Assembly (NCBI GenBank): GCA_010015655.1
Contig: ML976713.1
Location: forward strand, 14,665-78,664
Direction of reading: 5' to 3'
Origin: Bimuria novae-zelandiae CBS 107.79
Lineage: Eukaryota > Ascomycota > Dothideomycetes > Pleosporales > Didymosphaeriaceae
DNA: 64,000 bases
Under the pieces are notes generated by a model. That model saw only the letters and a program-made list of their open reading frames with translations, did not search any database and was not told where the DNA came from. Made by a program: the position numbers and the translations under genes. Positions 1-11,377 of this stretch are shown one piece after another. Every line of letters begins with the position of its first letter. Position 1 is the first letter of the stretch.

Positions 1-367
1 GCGAACGGCGTGTGATTGCGTACGGCTTCGAGCCAGGTTTCTTGCGGGAACCACCATGCAGCGTCTTGAATGAGAACTGATATTTAATTGAGCCTTTTTT
101 TACTTTTGTATGGAGCTCTTTCATGCCTTCTGACCTGGTGTTTGACTGCTCCAGCGCATCCAGCAGATCAATGAGATCTAGGCTGCCAGCATCCTCCTGG
201 GCCCGGCGGACGATTGCGCTGCAACTGGACTTCGCTACCCCCGTGGAAACGGCAATATCGTCGTATTTGTAACCGGCGACGACGCGCAAAGTGATAATTG
301 AGGCTCTAAGTGCAGTGGAGTGGTCGGCGGACCCGTGCGACTTCGTTTTTTGGCCGCCGCGTGGCAT
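1..367 (-). pseudogene. Tc1/pogo-type transposase, N-terminal part (runs off window)
   Basis: An open frame on the minus strand starts at the ATG at 365-367 (MPRGGQKTKSHGS...) and runs without a stop to the window edge, about 122 codons. Residues about 25-60 have the composition and spacing of the helix-turn-helix that fungal Tc1/mariner-type transposases use to bind their terminal repeats (…YKYDDIAVSTGVAKSS…IVRRAQE). The catalytic part lies outside the window, so neither intactness nor the left terminus can be judged. It could also be a domesticated HTH protein. The family call rests on pattern recognition, without a search. Confidence 0.5.
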
Positions 368-1944
368 TTTCGGTGTTGTAGAGAGCGTTGTTGTCACGGA
401 GAGTGACGTCAGATTTCTGCTGTTCTGGCAGAATTCTGGCAGAATAGTTGACCGCTTACCTTTTTTGGCAGGCGGTGAGGTGATTGCGGCCCGTTCTGGT
501 GGCCTGTGCAGGGTGGATTTTAGCATTTTGTGTTATTGGACGACCAAAATGGTGTGAGACGCACGAGTAGCAATCGGTCAAGATGGCAGGAAATTGCTGA
601 TGGCAGTGGCGTCAATAAGCTCGATTCGGTATGCTTCATTGGCTGCGATGTCAATTGACGCCAATCACTCTGGTGTCGTAAGCCTCATAGCTCCACTGAC
701 GTAGGGAAAATTTCTTCTCGAGTTATCGATTGCTTTCACCCAATCCATCTAAGTGCCGCTAAACACCGGGCACCCTTCATAAGTCCCTACTGGCTGTACA
801 TGCATCCTTGAACAGCAGGCGCACCGTGGCTGCAGGTGGCGTGCTAATGCACCACATTCAACAAAGTACATGAAAACACGTGAAAGGCGCCAACCGGAAG
901 GAAATTGCAGCTGCACGTCGGACCCTTTGCGTCAGCGCATTTCAGTATCTACTCTTTACTGTCCTCCATTGGACGTGCTCTTGCAAGCATTGTTCGTGCT
1001 CCACAATAATACTAATCATTCGTCTACGCCAGTCCTTTCTCTTCTACTCCTCGACCGCCCTTGACAGTAGAAAGCTGCCAGTGACTACAGTCTGGTAAAG
1101 TTATAGTCTAAGGTACACAGCAGACTTCATTCAGAAATACTGCCAGGAACGTGCACAAAGCTCATGATAATAGGAAGGAGTTGCAGCAGTAGCCTGCCGT
1201 GAACCCTTTACCCATCCTCCCAAGGTGCTGGCGCTTACCGATACGGTGTGTGCGTACTCAGTAGAAGCTACGGGACATATTCGAGGATTGTCTCAATTTC
1301 GTACGCGCAATTCGGTCGGACAATAGCAAACTGAGGAGACATCATGAACTTTGGAGGCATTGTGACTGGCTCGCCTGACTGGTCATCGAATTCTTCAACT
1401 ACAACTTCGCCATCGATCTCGTCTGTATCGGCGCAAGGTAATCGCATATGCGGAGCATGCAAGGTGGGTGATAGTCCTCTTGAAGATGGACATGACATTG
1501 TCGTGGCACAAAACAGCGAGTGCGATTGCTGTGGGTTGATACCGGGCTGGCATTATTAAGATGAAGGTAAGAGTAAGATGTTGGACTATCTACTCATCCT
1601 CGCAGCTGATTAAGTGTAGGAAAATAGCGGCTTCGCATAACACATGTCAACAGGTGCCAATAGGGTTAAGCTTTCGAACCGTAACAACGACGACTTCGAT
1701 GATGACCGGAATGTGCCGCGAGGGGTGTTGGATGCCGGATGATGCGTACCTACGATCTTATCAAAGGTCCTAAATTAGCAAGTTCCTTAACAATATATCT
1801 GTGTTTTAATTGCGAGAATTGTTATTCCGATCGAAGAGTGAAAACATGTCGGGATCTAATCAAAGCTAGGAAAAGGTCTATATTGTCCCAAACCCATCGC
1901 CAAAACGCTTTCAAATGGCAAGAACAAACGCATACAACAGAATC
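368..1944. other. No supported gene; intergenic
   Basis: Normal base composition, with only short overlapping open frames. A minus-strand frame at 1268-1498 (acidic, ending …EIETILEYVP) could be a terminal exon, but no upstream exon or known domain was recognised. Nothing is called. Confidence 0.5.
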
Positions 1945-3309
1945 CTAGTGTGGAACATCGAGGGCATCCTTCTCGTGCAAGTATTGAAACACGTGCTTCG
2001 CCTTCTTAATCCGATACCTGGTTGCAAATGGTGACAGAGCCTTCATCAAGATAAGCCAGCCTGCAAGCGTCGGCAGAGTGTAATGCAGCTTATTGACAGC
2101 GCCCGACGTGATAATTGTGATGAGGGTCTGATACCAATACAGCGCCGGGAAGAGGTAATTGATGCGATACCAGTTGTTGAGGAGTTCAGGTGCACCCAGG
2201 GCAGCAGCGACGTTGAAAATAACCCAGGTTAGGAAACAAAACGTGACAAACGCAATAGGCACAAAGCCAGTAATAACGTCCAAGACATCGAAGCTGATCA
2301 TGGCAAACACCCAAGTTACGGCCCAGGTTGCGAAAAACATCTTTGCGTCCAAGTGATAGGAGCCGCAAAATGCGTACATCCAGCCTGTGGAGCAGAGACC
2401 ACAAACGAGAGGCCAGAAGATACTCCAGAAAAGCCGAGCGTATATGTGCGTCTTGGCATCGTAGGCGGCGTAGAGATGCATACCGTTACATATACCGTTC
2501 CAAGCCATGATGAAGAAAAATTGCATCAGGATTGGAAAGACTGCCCCAACGGTATTGATGAAGGCTTTATCGTCCATGTCACTGAAATTGTGGGTCGATG
2601 CACTGGCACCGACAGCTCGTGCTGGAGTCGTCAGCGCGCTCAGCGCTACGGGTGTGTTTGCGAAATCGCCGCTGCCAAGTTTGGGTCCGATAAATTGTGC
2701 GCTGAATATTCCGGAGGCTGCGTTTGCGGTAGTGATGGTTGATGACTGAATGCCACTGGCATACAGCGCGTAGTATCTGGCGGTCAAGAGATAGTAAATG
2801 TAGACATCGCTAGGATCGTATGAAGCGGTGGTGCCGTTAGCCGCTTCCTCGAATCGAGCCGTTGCTCCCGGTTGGACGACAATTGCGGCCCAGTACTTCC
2901 CATCGAAGACATCCTGCCGGATCTGATCTGGTGATGTTGACGAGGTATCGACGTTGATGTAGGTCGGAGACTCGTACGATTGATTGTTCGCCGCTGCCGC
3001 AATCTGAAGTGCTGTACCGAAATCACCGCCATCGAAGTCAGCAAGCGCAACTTTCGCCCGCTTGACGTATTCGCCTTGATTGTGGAATAGGCCGAAAATG
3101 TGGGATGCATTGATCCAAAAAACAGCAATGATCATAATGGCCGCAGGAATTAAAGCCTTCATCATGTCCACTGCGGTAGCCTTTGGTTTGGAGCCATTTG
3201 TTCGCGTTCTTGTTGTTGTTGTCATCTCCACTGCAACATCCTCAACGTCTGACGAAGCTCGGGACGGGCCGACATAGGGGCCATGCATCAAGTATCTGCT
3301 TTCTGGCAT
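1945..3309 (-). CDS. SNG1/DUF3533-family membrane protein
   Basis: An intron-less frame of 454 codons from the ATG at 3307-3309 (MPESRYLMHG). The frame stays open upstream to 3453, but that extension is hydrophobic, precedes the expected cytoplasmic tail and is probably leader sequence, so the internal Met was chosen. Layout: a polar N-terminal tail of about 50 residues; one membrane segment at about 52-72 (ALIPAAIMIIAVFWI); a long Asn-rich extracytoplasmic loop with several N-x-S/T sites; then a block of about five membrane segments from residue 240 to the C-terminus. This is the topology of the SNG1 (nitrosoguanidine resistance)/DUF3533 family, plasma-membrane proteins linked in yeast to drug resistance and lipid asymmetry. 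No stop or frameshift is seen, so it looks functional. Substrate unknown. Confidence 0.85.
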   Translation of the reverse strand: MPESRYLMHGPYVGPSRASSDVEDVAVEMTTTTRTRTNGSKPKATAVDMMKALIPAAIMIIAVFWINASHIFGLFHNQGEYVKRAKVALADFDGGDFGTALQIAAAANNQSYESPTYINVDTSSTSPDQIRQDVFDGKYWAAIVVQPGATARFEEAANGTTASYDPSDVYIYYLLTARYYALYASGIQSSTITTANAASGIFSAQFIGPKLGSGDFANTPVALSALTTPARAVGASASTHNFSDMDDKAFINTVGAVFPILMQFFFIMAWNGICNGMHLYAAYDAKTHIYARLFWSIFWPLVCGLCSTGWMYAFCGSYHLDAKMFFATWAVTWVFAMISFDVLDVITGFVPIAFVTFCFLTWVIFNVAAALGAPELLNNWYRINYLFPALYWYQTLITIITSGAVNKLHYTLPTLAGWLILMKALSPFATRYRIKKAKHVFQYLHEKDALDVPH

Positions 3310-4021
3310 TGGGAAGTGAGATTTGGGAAGTGAGTTGAAGATAAGAATTAAGCCCAGGAATAGAAGTGATAGGTAGTATGGTTGAAAGAAACAAAGGGTA
3401 ACCAGGAAGCAATTATAAACACGAGTAAATGGAGAAATGCATATCCAAGCCACCTACATCACGCTCAAGCCAGCATTTCATCCGTTACCTCGCTCCCTGG
3501 TACGAAGACTCTGTTGCCGGTACGATGAAGTTGCCCGGCCGAGGCCGACCTGCACAGACCACAAAGCCTAGATTGGATACACCACAAGCAGCTCAATCGC
3601 TACCTGCTCGTCCAGTCTACAAAGATTGGATCTTGTGAAACACGAAAATGTGGCCTTCGAGAAAGAAACGTTGTTGTCTATCCAGGCTTCATTGTGCGCA
3701 ATAGATAGAATTATTCTTTGCTAGAATGCTTCCGATGCGAGTCGACTTGTAAGGTGAATTGACACAAATGGGCCGATCTCGGCTGGTGGAAAGGGTGTCG
3801 GTCTATCGGCGGTATGAACACCGATCGGCCCATAGCGTAAACTTAATTCTTCCTCGGAGATACCGACGATCGAAGCGAAACTCTTGGACGGACGAAATGA
3901 CTACTGTGAAACTGCCGCAGGCAATTTATGCAGCGTTGGGCTAGATCAGTCGAACAATGGATTGCAGAAGAGAGCCAGTTATCACACTCGTTGGAGCAAT
4001 AGATGAGCATCGTTAGAGCAG
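3310..4021. other. Intergenic, upstream of SNG1-like gene; contains an inverted repeat
   Basis: No gene supported. It should hold the promoter of the minus-strand SNG1-like gene. An 11-bp inverted repeat (ATGGGCCGATC, 3768-3778, and its complement, 3823-3833) brackets a 44-bp loop that also contains CGG triplets. Confidence 0.5.
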
Positions 4022-4023
4022 TA

Positions 4024-5481
4024 ACGTGTTCCACGGGCGAGCGCCGCACCCCACCAAGTTTGCGCACCTCTGCAGGCGTATTTCTCAACAACGCGCTGTT
4101 ATAATATATAGATATTTACAGCGTAGATTAAGCAGTATCTGCAGTATGCTTTCTACACGTACGTGAGTTGTGCCCAGGCTCTCTGCACTTCGTGCAGCGC
4201 GCTAGAGCCTGGCGGCTAGGGGCTAATTGCTATCTACCTTGACGCTCTTCGCGAGCAAGCTGCTAATCAGCCTTACGTTGAGCAATTATATCCTCTCCAG
4301 CTCCCTTTTTTAATAAGACTCCTCGCTTCTGTATACGCTTTTCCTTGCGCTGTTTACGCGCTAACGCTGCCTCATGAGCCTTCTCAAGGCTGGTAATCCG
4401 ATCGCGCATCAGCTCAGCTGAGAGCATTATTACCTCAGCGCTTTTCTTAAGCTGATTAATCGCTTTAATAATAACTTAGAGGCAGGCGATGAGCTCTTAT
4501 GCCGCCAAACGCGATGACTTATCAACGTTAATTGAGCCTCAAGCTCACGTACGTTGCTCGGCGTACGAGCCTGCCAGATAGCCTCTGGCAGAGCAGCTGG
4601 AGGAGGCCAAAGCAGCTGCACGTCTAGCTTTGATAGAACAGCGTCTGGCTGGAGAGGGACAAGGCCTGCGCCTCGAAAGGCTGAGTAGATATTAGCTGTC
4701 GTGAACGCGCGATCAAAGGCTACCTTGAAGGCTGGCAGGAATTCACGCTTTGTGATGTGGTTGACGTGCTAAGTCCAGCCAGCAGCGTTAATCGCAGCGA
4801 TCGCAGTCACCCACTCGCGATTGCCAGGCTGAACAGCCTTTGGCCGGCCTCTCCACTCTGACCCAGTTACGACGAGCTGAGTCGTGGTCTTGCCTATCAT
4901 GAAGCTAGCCTCGTCAAAGTTATAGACGTCCTCGTCGCAGATGCCGTACTTAGCCTTTGTCTGCTCCACGAGCTCAAATCAGCCTTGAACGAGGACAGGA
5001 TCCCCACATAGAGCTCTCTGCCTATCATACGGCCATTCAAAACGCGTCATAAGCCTGTCTGTACGCTTGACAAAGGTAGATGGCCAGTTGACTCCAACGC
5101 GACCTGCGCCGCGCGTAGCAGCAGCTTATCAGCCATATCACGTACAGCTGCGTACGTAGGCGTAGACCCACGTTGATCAAGGTCGAGTATATATCCAACA
5201 ATTACCTCCTCTTCTAGCTGAGTAAGCTTCTTTGAATTAGGCTGGCAATCGCGTCGACCAGGTATACCAGCGCGTCGGCGACAGATTGTTCCTTCAGACA
5301 AGCTAAAGATAGCAGCAGCACTGCGATCACTCTGTATTTGATAAGAACTAATAGAGGAGGTAACAAGCTGGACGTCTGCTTCATTTGAAGCTATTTGATT
5401 AACGTGACGTTTAGCCATTGTACGTTGGATAGCAGAGGTGCGCAAACTTGGTGGGGTGCGGCGCTCGCCCATGGAACACGT
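4024..5481 (-). mobile_element. pogo/Fot1-like DNA transposon, internally deleted
   Basis: Terminal inverted repeats of 50 bp at 4024-4073 and 5432-5481 differ at one position and are flanked by TA on both sides (4022-4023, 5482-5483), the target duplication of Tc1/mariner/pogo elements. At 1458 bp it is shorter than usual for Fot1-like elements (about 1.8-1.9 kb). The missing part lies inside the transposase. It is only lightly mutated compared with the AT-rich repeats to the right. Confidence 0.92.
4430..5418 (-). pseudogene. Broken pogo/Fot1 transposase
   Basis: Starts at the ATG at 5416-5418 (MAKRHVNQIASNEADVQL) with an N-terminal HTH and a CENP-B/Tc5-type HTH (about 5150-5330). After a one-base frameshift near 5105 it continues through NWPSTFVKR, an in-frame TGA near 5005, and the first catalytic motif (VYNFDEASFMIGK, about 4890-4935) to INAAGW. 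Directly after that, at a stop near 4770, the sequence jumps to the C-terminal part (NHITK…FLPAFKVAF…SNVRELEAQ). The segment that should carry the second and third catalytic Asp is absent, so the protein cannot catalyse transposition. The ends are intact, so mobilisation in trans by a related enzyme remains possible. Confidence 0.85.
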
Positions 5482-5483
5482 TA

Positions 5484-5830
5484 GGTCAAGATAAACAAAC
5501 AATCAGATGAATTCGGCCGTCGTGGCGCCACCGTTGGAGAAGAGATCACGCAGGTCTGTGCGCAAAGGGCGTGCAGAAGGCGTGCACCTCGCAGCAATTT
5601 TCGGCGCGCAAAAAGGTTCGGACAGTTTGATCTCTTCTGACCACCAGCACATTCAGTTCGTATCTGGTGGCATAATTCTCATACGAGGACTCCATAACGG
5701 TCCTGGAGAAATTATTTCCAGATGTCCGTTCTGAGCAGCTTTCGAATTGCATTGTACAGCTCCAAAAGGGATTGTCCGAAATCAGAATGGTATACGGATA
5801 CTGCGTTTCGTTACTTTTGGTCTTCGGAGT
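5484..5830. other. Unassigned 350-bp spacer between two transposons
   Basis: Non-RIPed sequence with short open frames on both strands (for example 5507-5734 on + and 5546-5923 on -). None has a recognisable domain, and the minus frame runs into the next transposon terminus. It may be a remnant of a host gene. Confidence 0.4.
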
Positions 5831-5832
5831 TA

Positions 5833-7966
5833 GTGTTTCGCACCACCCAATGCACGCTACGGGCCAATGCACGCGGAACACCAAATCACTCTCACAACAA
5901 CAATGAGTTTCTGAACCATGCACGATAGCTAAATTGTTTTAATAATTTATTATATAACTAAATAAACTACTGCGAAAAAGATATACTATTTGAATTTTAA
6001 TAGAAGCTTAATATTGTGGCCACCCCAGGTCGTGATCACGTGTGAAGGATTCTAGGTCTCCGTATCCTTAACCTCTACAACAACCTAAACCTGGGCCTTT
6101 TTCTTCTATTATTTTAAAAGAGGCTTTAGGGCCTTCCTTTTTCCCTTTTAGGAAGGTTGTATAGCCTTCTTAGAGTTATTTTTCTTAATTCTTTAACGTT
6201 CCCGGGTAGCCTATTTCTTAGCCTTAATCCTCTCCCTCTCCTCCTTCTTCTTAACTCTTAACCTTTTTCTTTCTTCTTTTTCTTAAAGCTTAAGGACTTT
6301 TTATTAAGCCTTCTCTGCCTTCGTACGAGCTCTCTTAAGTTATTACTCTTTTTCTTCTTGTTTCTTAATCCTCTCACGGAACCGGGCCTCCCTTATCTTT
6401 AAAGGTAACTAGAATATTACACCACTATAGTATTCCTTTTTCTATTAAAGGTTAAGAGTCTTACTCTTCTTCTTATGTTTCCTTATTAATAAAACAGCCT
6501 GCCGCAGGCCTTCTACTTTAGTGTAAAGGAGGTTATTTTAAACTATAATATAGTAGAGTAAACGTTAAAGCTTCTAAACGTCTTTACTACTCTAATCTTT
6601 AACTTAAGACTATATAATAGTTTTAATTTTGTGCTAGTCCTTCCTACTAAGTACTAAGGTAGAGCTTTCTCGTGAATCTTAAGGTTCTGGAGTTGATTTA
6701 ATAAATTTCTTAAGGATAACCTCTCCGTTGGTTGGCTATATACTAGTGGCCTTAAAAGCTTTAAGAATAAGCTCTTCTCTAAAGGAAGAGGTCTAGGCCT
6801 GCCAGAATAGAGAAAAGAAGTCTCCTTTAACTATTAGGACTAGTCCTTAGGCGTTATAGAGGTGTTTTGTAAGCGCGTTAGAGTAGTCTATTAAGAGAGG
6901 CTTAAACATTACCACATCTAGTAGTTAAAGCCTGTGAGTTGAATAAGGAGGAAATACCATAAGCAGAATTCGATTCTGGTTATAGTAGTTAATAAAATCT
7001 ATTATGATGTAAGATCTATAGCTATCTAGGATAAGTAACCTCCATGCGCGTCTATCCTTTTAAGCCTTCTCTTTAGTGTATTAATTAAACACCTGTTCTA
7101 GCTATGCAAGGCCTATATCATTGTTGCTCTATCTATTTAGAGATAAGCTAATAAAGGCCTTATGTTTTCCTGCTCGTACGCCTTCTACCCAAGAGGATTG
7201 GATAGATAAGTTAGCTAAGGCAAAAAGAAGCCCGGGCGGGAGAGAGGATCTATTACTACATATATATGCTAATAAGGTTATCCACTCTTAATTCCTATCT
7301 TAAAAAGCTTCTCTTACTTCCTTTCTATCCTATATTATTTTACTAAAGATCCTTTTACTTCTTCTAATAATCCCAGTAAGGAAGCCTTTCTTATCTATAT
7401 TATACGAGTGCTAAGGCTGTATCTTGTATTCCTCTATCTTATCATGCAGAAGTTGAAAGAATTACTAATATTTATCCCCTAAATCAGCTCTGTGTCGGTC
7501 ACGGTCCATTCCAGCAGTCTAGTGTGATTTAATATTATTTTTGTGCCGGGCGATAAATCGGGTAACCTAGTTCTAGCCCACGTCTTGTTTTGCTATCGCA
7601 GAGGCGAAATTTCGTACCATCTCCCTTGTAGGTTATAGCCGACAAGCTGTAAGGCCTTCTATGTACTTTACAAGCTCTGCCTCTTGTTGTGGGTTGAGCT
7701 TTTAGGTGTTAGAGATACGTGTTATTCTTAAGGCTGTAATCCCTTTGTGCCGGCGCATCAGCGTTGTACGAATAACACTATACTTTTTTATAATTATCGC
7801 GTAAGAGAAAGTTTCGCATGGCTCTAGGGATTTAATTTCTTTAATTGCTTCGTTAATCGGATCTATATTGGTTGAGTTATGAGGCAGCGAAAATATGGTG
7901 TTAATTAAGGGGTAAAGTACTAGCGCGTGCATTGGCCCGTAGCGTGCATTGGGTGGTGCGAAACAC
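5833..7966 (-). mobile_element. RIPed pogo/Fot1-like DNA transposon
   Basis: Perfect 43-bp terminal inverted repeats at 5833-5875 and 7924-7966, flanked by TA at 5831-5832 and 7967-7968; total 2134 bp. The interior is AT-rich with very many TpA. Each terminal repeat contains two copies of CCAATGCACGC at 17-bp spacing. The interior resembles the split element at 25137-41321. Confidence 0.92.
6250..7932 (-). pseudogene. RIP-degraded pogo/Fot1 transposase
   Basis: The N-terminal 76 codons are still open (7702-7932; INEAIKEIKSLEPCETFSY…IIKKYSVIRTTLMRRHKG), an HTH typical of fungal pogo transposases. Downstream only fragments survive between stops. The clearest, around 6870-7055, reads RAWRLLILDS…YY…FPPYST…LQPLDVVMFKPL, matching the second and third catalytic regions of the DDE superfamily. 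Stops are mostly TAG/TAA at expected Gln or Trp codons, as left by C-to-T and G-to-A RIP changes. The 3' limit is approximate. Confidence 0.75.
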
Positions 7967-7968
7967 TA

Positions 7969-8405
7969 AAGGCAGATATCTCCGACTTAGTCTGTCAAGA
8001 AGGCGCACGCGCGGCGGACAAAAGAAGGGCGAAGTTCTCTTCGGCCATCCTGGACCTATTCTGGCTTTTACCCCCTCATTTCCCCCTGTAATTGTTATTG
8101 AAATTCTTCAATGGAACGGTCCCCGCGCTCGGTAGTCGGGGTTTAGAACACACCGAAGCGCCGGTGATGACATAGCCCTAGCAGTCTGCTATGCGACTGC
8201 AACTGGGACGCATCGCATCTTGAGTTCCTTGAAAAGACAGAGGTTACAAGACCCACAGTGGACGTGTCTTGATAATTAAACAAAGAACCCAGCTCCTCCG
8301 ACTTTTCAATCCCTAATCGAGACTTCCAGTTTACCCTACATCAACTTTAAATAAGCCAAAGCTTCCTCACATTATACATAAATTCACAAGCCACTCTTTC
8401 TAGAT
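7969..8405 (+). promoter_or_regulatory. Upstream region of the aldehyde dehydrogenase gene
   Basis: About 440 bp of non-repetitive DNA between a transposon end and the ALDH start. No open frame supported. A TTTAAATAAG box at about 8346-8355 lies roughly 55 bp before the ATG and could serve as TATA element. Promoter function is inferred from position only. Confidence 0.35.
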
Positions 8406-9980
8406 ATGGCTACGGATAGAAGCTCCTATTTTGACCTCGTCGCCGCTGGGACGAAGGAAGACCGACTCTTCATCAACGGTGAATTCGTTGCCTCGGTCTG
8501 TGGCAAAAGATTTCAAGTCATTAACCCAACCACGGAGGAGGTATCTGCCTCCGTCTATGAGGCAAGGGTCGAAGATGTAGACCTTGCTGTCGATGCTGCA
8601 AAGGCTGCCTTTCCCGCGTGGTCGGCCCTCTCAGCTGAATCAAGGTGTGAATTTTTGATCAAGATCGCCGATGAGCTTGAAAAGTATGAGGACCTGTTCA
8701 TCCACGCAGAGACAATCACGATGGGAGCGACACAACGAGGAAGTCGATGTGAGGGCCCTCCTAGTCTCTTTGTTCTCGTCGAGTCTATCAAGGCTACTCC
8801 CCATCCCCTCCTAGGTGTTTACTGATCAAGATACACAGTTGCCATAGGCATGGCCAAACGATAGCTGAGATATTACGCCAACAAGGCTATCGATGTGACG
8901 GGTGAGACGTCACTCAATATGCCTGAATACATCAACATATCAGTCCGACAGCCATACGGTGTCTGCGGAGGCATAGTCCCCTGGAACGCCCCTTTATTCA
9001 TGATCGTCAACAAGGTCGGCCCAGCCTTGGCCGCTGGTAACACCATGGTGCTCAAGTCGTCAGAGAAATCTCCCCTTCCCGCCATCTTGTTCGCCTCTCT
9101 ATGCCGGAAGGTCGGTCTGCCCAAGGGCGTCCTGAACATCCTGAATGGATTTGGTCGGCCTTGCGGCGAGGCCATCAGCAAGCACATGGATATTAGGAAG
9201 ATCTCGTTCACGGGATCCGTCGCCACCGGACGAGCGATACAGAAAGCCGCCAACGAATCCAAACTGAAGAAGGTCGACCTGGAACTCGGTGGCAAGAGTC
9301 CGCTTCTTGTGTTTGACGACGCACCCTTCGAAAAGGCTGTACATTCTGCTACCTTCTCCATCTTATACAACTCGGGCCAAGTCTGCATGGCCAGTACAAG
9401 GATCTATGTGCAGCAAGGGGTTGCTGCCAAGTTTATTGAAGCCCTCAGAGAATCCATCATGCAGCAGGGTGTTCCCGGTGATCCAGCGCTGCCCGATACA
9501 AAGCGAGGACCCCAGGTTGACAAGCTGCAGTTTGGCCGAGTCTTGTCGTACCTGGACCACGCAAAGCAACGAGGCTACAACATTATTCTCGGCGGAGACA
9601 AAGTCGGCAACAAAGGCTATTTTATGGATGCCACCATTGTTCGCGACGTGCCAGAGGACGACAAATTGGTCAAAGAAGAGATCTTCGGTCCTGTGGTTGT
9701 GGTCAATACTTTCACCGATGACGAAGAGGAGGTCTTGAGGATGGCCAACGACACCGAGTTTGGTCTGTACGCCAGTGTCTTTACGAGGGACATATCACGG
9801 GCCATGAGAGTGGCCAAGGCGCTCGAGGCCGCAGCAGTCGGCGTTAATTGCGCGAGCCCTTACATGGCCATTGATATGCCCATGGGTGGGTGGAAGCAGA
9901 GTGGTATGGGTGGCAGGGCGTTTAGCAAGCACTGCTTAGAGGATTGGACTGAGGTAAAGAGTGTCTTTATCTCTTTGTAA
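8406..9980 (+). CDS. NAD(P)+-dependent aldehyde dehydrogenase, possibly disrupted
   Basis: ALDH superfamily enzyme oxidising an aldehyde to the acid; substrate not determinable. Exon 1 (8406-8748) carries the N-terminal Rossmann region (FINGEFVAS…INPTTEE). A 90-nt intron fits at 8749-8838 (GTGAGG…ACACAG, CTGAT branch site). Exon 2 holds PWNAPLF, the cofactor loop FTGS, the catalytic Glu in LELGGKSP, the nucleophile Cys in GQVCMAST and EEIFGPV, and ends at 9980. With this splicing, one TAG (8862-8864) interrupts …AIGMAKR*LRYYANK…; it would be Gln (CAG) with one CpA-to-TpA change. A weaker donor at 8772 with the acceptor at 8863-8864 would avoid the stop. All else is intact, so this is either a freshly inactivated gene or one with unusual splicing. 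Confidence 0.85.
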
Positions 9981-11147
9981 AAGCTATGAAGGTGTCGTAT
10001 TCTGTTTTTTGTGGCGATACGTACTTCTATCTCTCTATTCTGTTGAAGTGAATTTATTATTTAATTGTCTCTTATCTGTAACAAGGTACCTAGAGCAGGG
10101 CTCTAATGGGAATCAGGGTTGGTTCCAGTTTTGCTTTGAGGACAGAATATACATCTAAACGCGTTAACAGAACCACATAGCCCGATTCCAGTAAATTTAA
10201 AGCTATATGAAGCTCCGCTCGAGGAGCTATCGCACAGGTTTATTAAGATTGTAATCGGTAGAGAGGAGAGCTATAGAGGCGTCAGGAGGTTTTGTGTACT
10301 CTAGCCTGGACCCTAAGACCGCGATCAACAACCGCTTATTCTTGGCGCACCGAGACATCATCGAGGAGCTGGTAATTATATCATGAGAGGCTACGAGCAG
10401 GAGCGTCAATGCGCTATAGTACCTTGATTGGTATGCTATGTGCAGTCTCAGGTAAGATACAAGATGTTGCGTAAGAAACAGAAGCAGAGGATCAGAGTTA
10501 AACGAATATTCCCCTTGCTGAGTGGACATGCGCTAAGCGAAGCCCAGCTGTTCTAGGCACTTTTGTAGGGAATCAGTGCGCAGCTTACCAATTAAATATG
10601 TTAGTTCTTGTTGTTAACTACTTAGTTCCACTACGTTTATTGTCAGATAAGAGGTACCAAAAAAACTAAAGTGCATGAACACTGCATTGTGGACGTTATC
10701 ACCCATGTATCACCGATATTTCAGGTCTGTGATTGAGAAAGAGATTGAACAGAACCAACGGAAAAGCAATCAATACAATGGCAATCAACTCAAAATTCTT
10801 CATCGCAATCATCAAATTCTGCTACGTGTAGTTCAGCTTTTCATCTCACAGTTCAGAGTCTTACTCAATAGCGCAGCCAACAAACCACGATTCCGACGTT
10901 CTCTTCACAGATTGTATAAGATAGAAGCTTATTATGAGCAGCTAGAGGTCAGATGCCTGCCACTTAGGCTATAGCACCCCGTCGACCCCTCAAACGATGC
11001 TGTGCAGGAACACCAAAATCGTGATTCCACCCACACGACCGTGTGGGGGGTTCCTGTAGTATGAAATTGTTCGCCTGAACAAGCTGATTACTAGAATCAC
11101 GTTCTTTATCCGCAAAAAGCTGGCGCTGTTGCGATAAAGAGACCAAA
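9981..11147. other. No supported gene; intergenic up to the assembly gap
   Basis: A Gln/Asn-rich frame (10675-10974, +) and a minus frame (10227-10529) are open but show no known domain and no convincing start context. A 99-codon frame is not beyond chance here. Confidence 0.4.
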
Positions 11148-11377
11148 NNNNNNNNNNNNNNNNNNNNNNNNNNNNNNNNNNNNNNNNNNNNNNNNNNNNN
11201 NNNNNNNNNNNNNNNNNNNNNNNNNNNNNNNNNNNNNNNNNNNNNNNNNNNNNNNNNNNNNNNNNNNNNNNNNNNNNNNNNNNNNNNNNNNNNNNNNNNN
11301 NNNNNNNNNNNNNNNNNNNNNNNNNNNNNNNNNNNNNNNNNNNNNNNNNNNNNNNNNNNNNNNNNNNNNNNNNNNNN
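11148..11377. other. Assembly gap (230 N)
   Basis: A run of N. Sequences on its two sides need not be contiguous. Confidence 1.

Noticed and set aside
3768..3833. Rho-independent-type terminator or operator hairpin
   Set aside because: The inverted repeat is real, but the loop is 44 bp and the organism is eukaryotic. No functional class is supported.
10675..10974. 99-codon Asn/Gln-rich frame
   Set aside because: No known domain, no partner exons, and the length is compatible with chance. Kept as unassigned.
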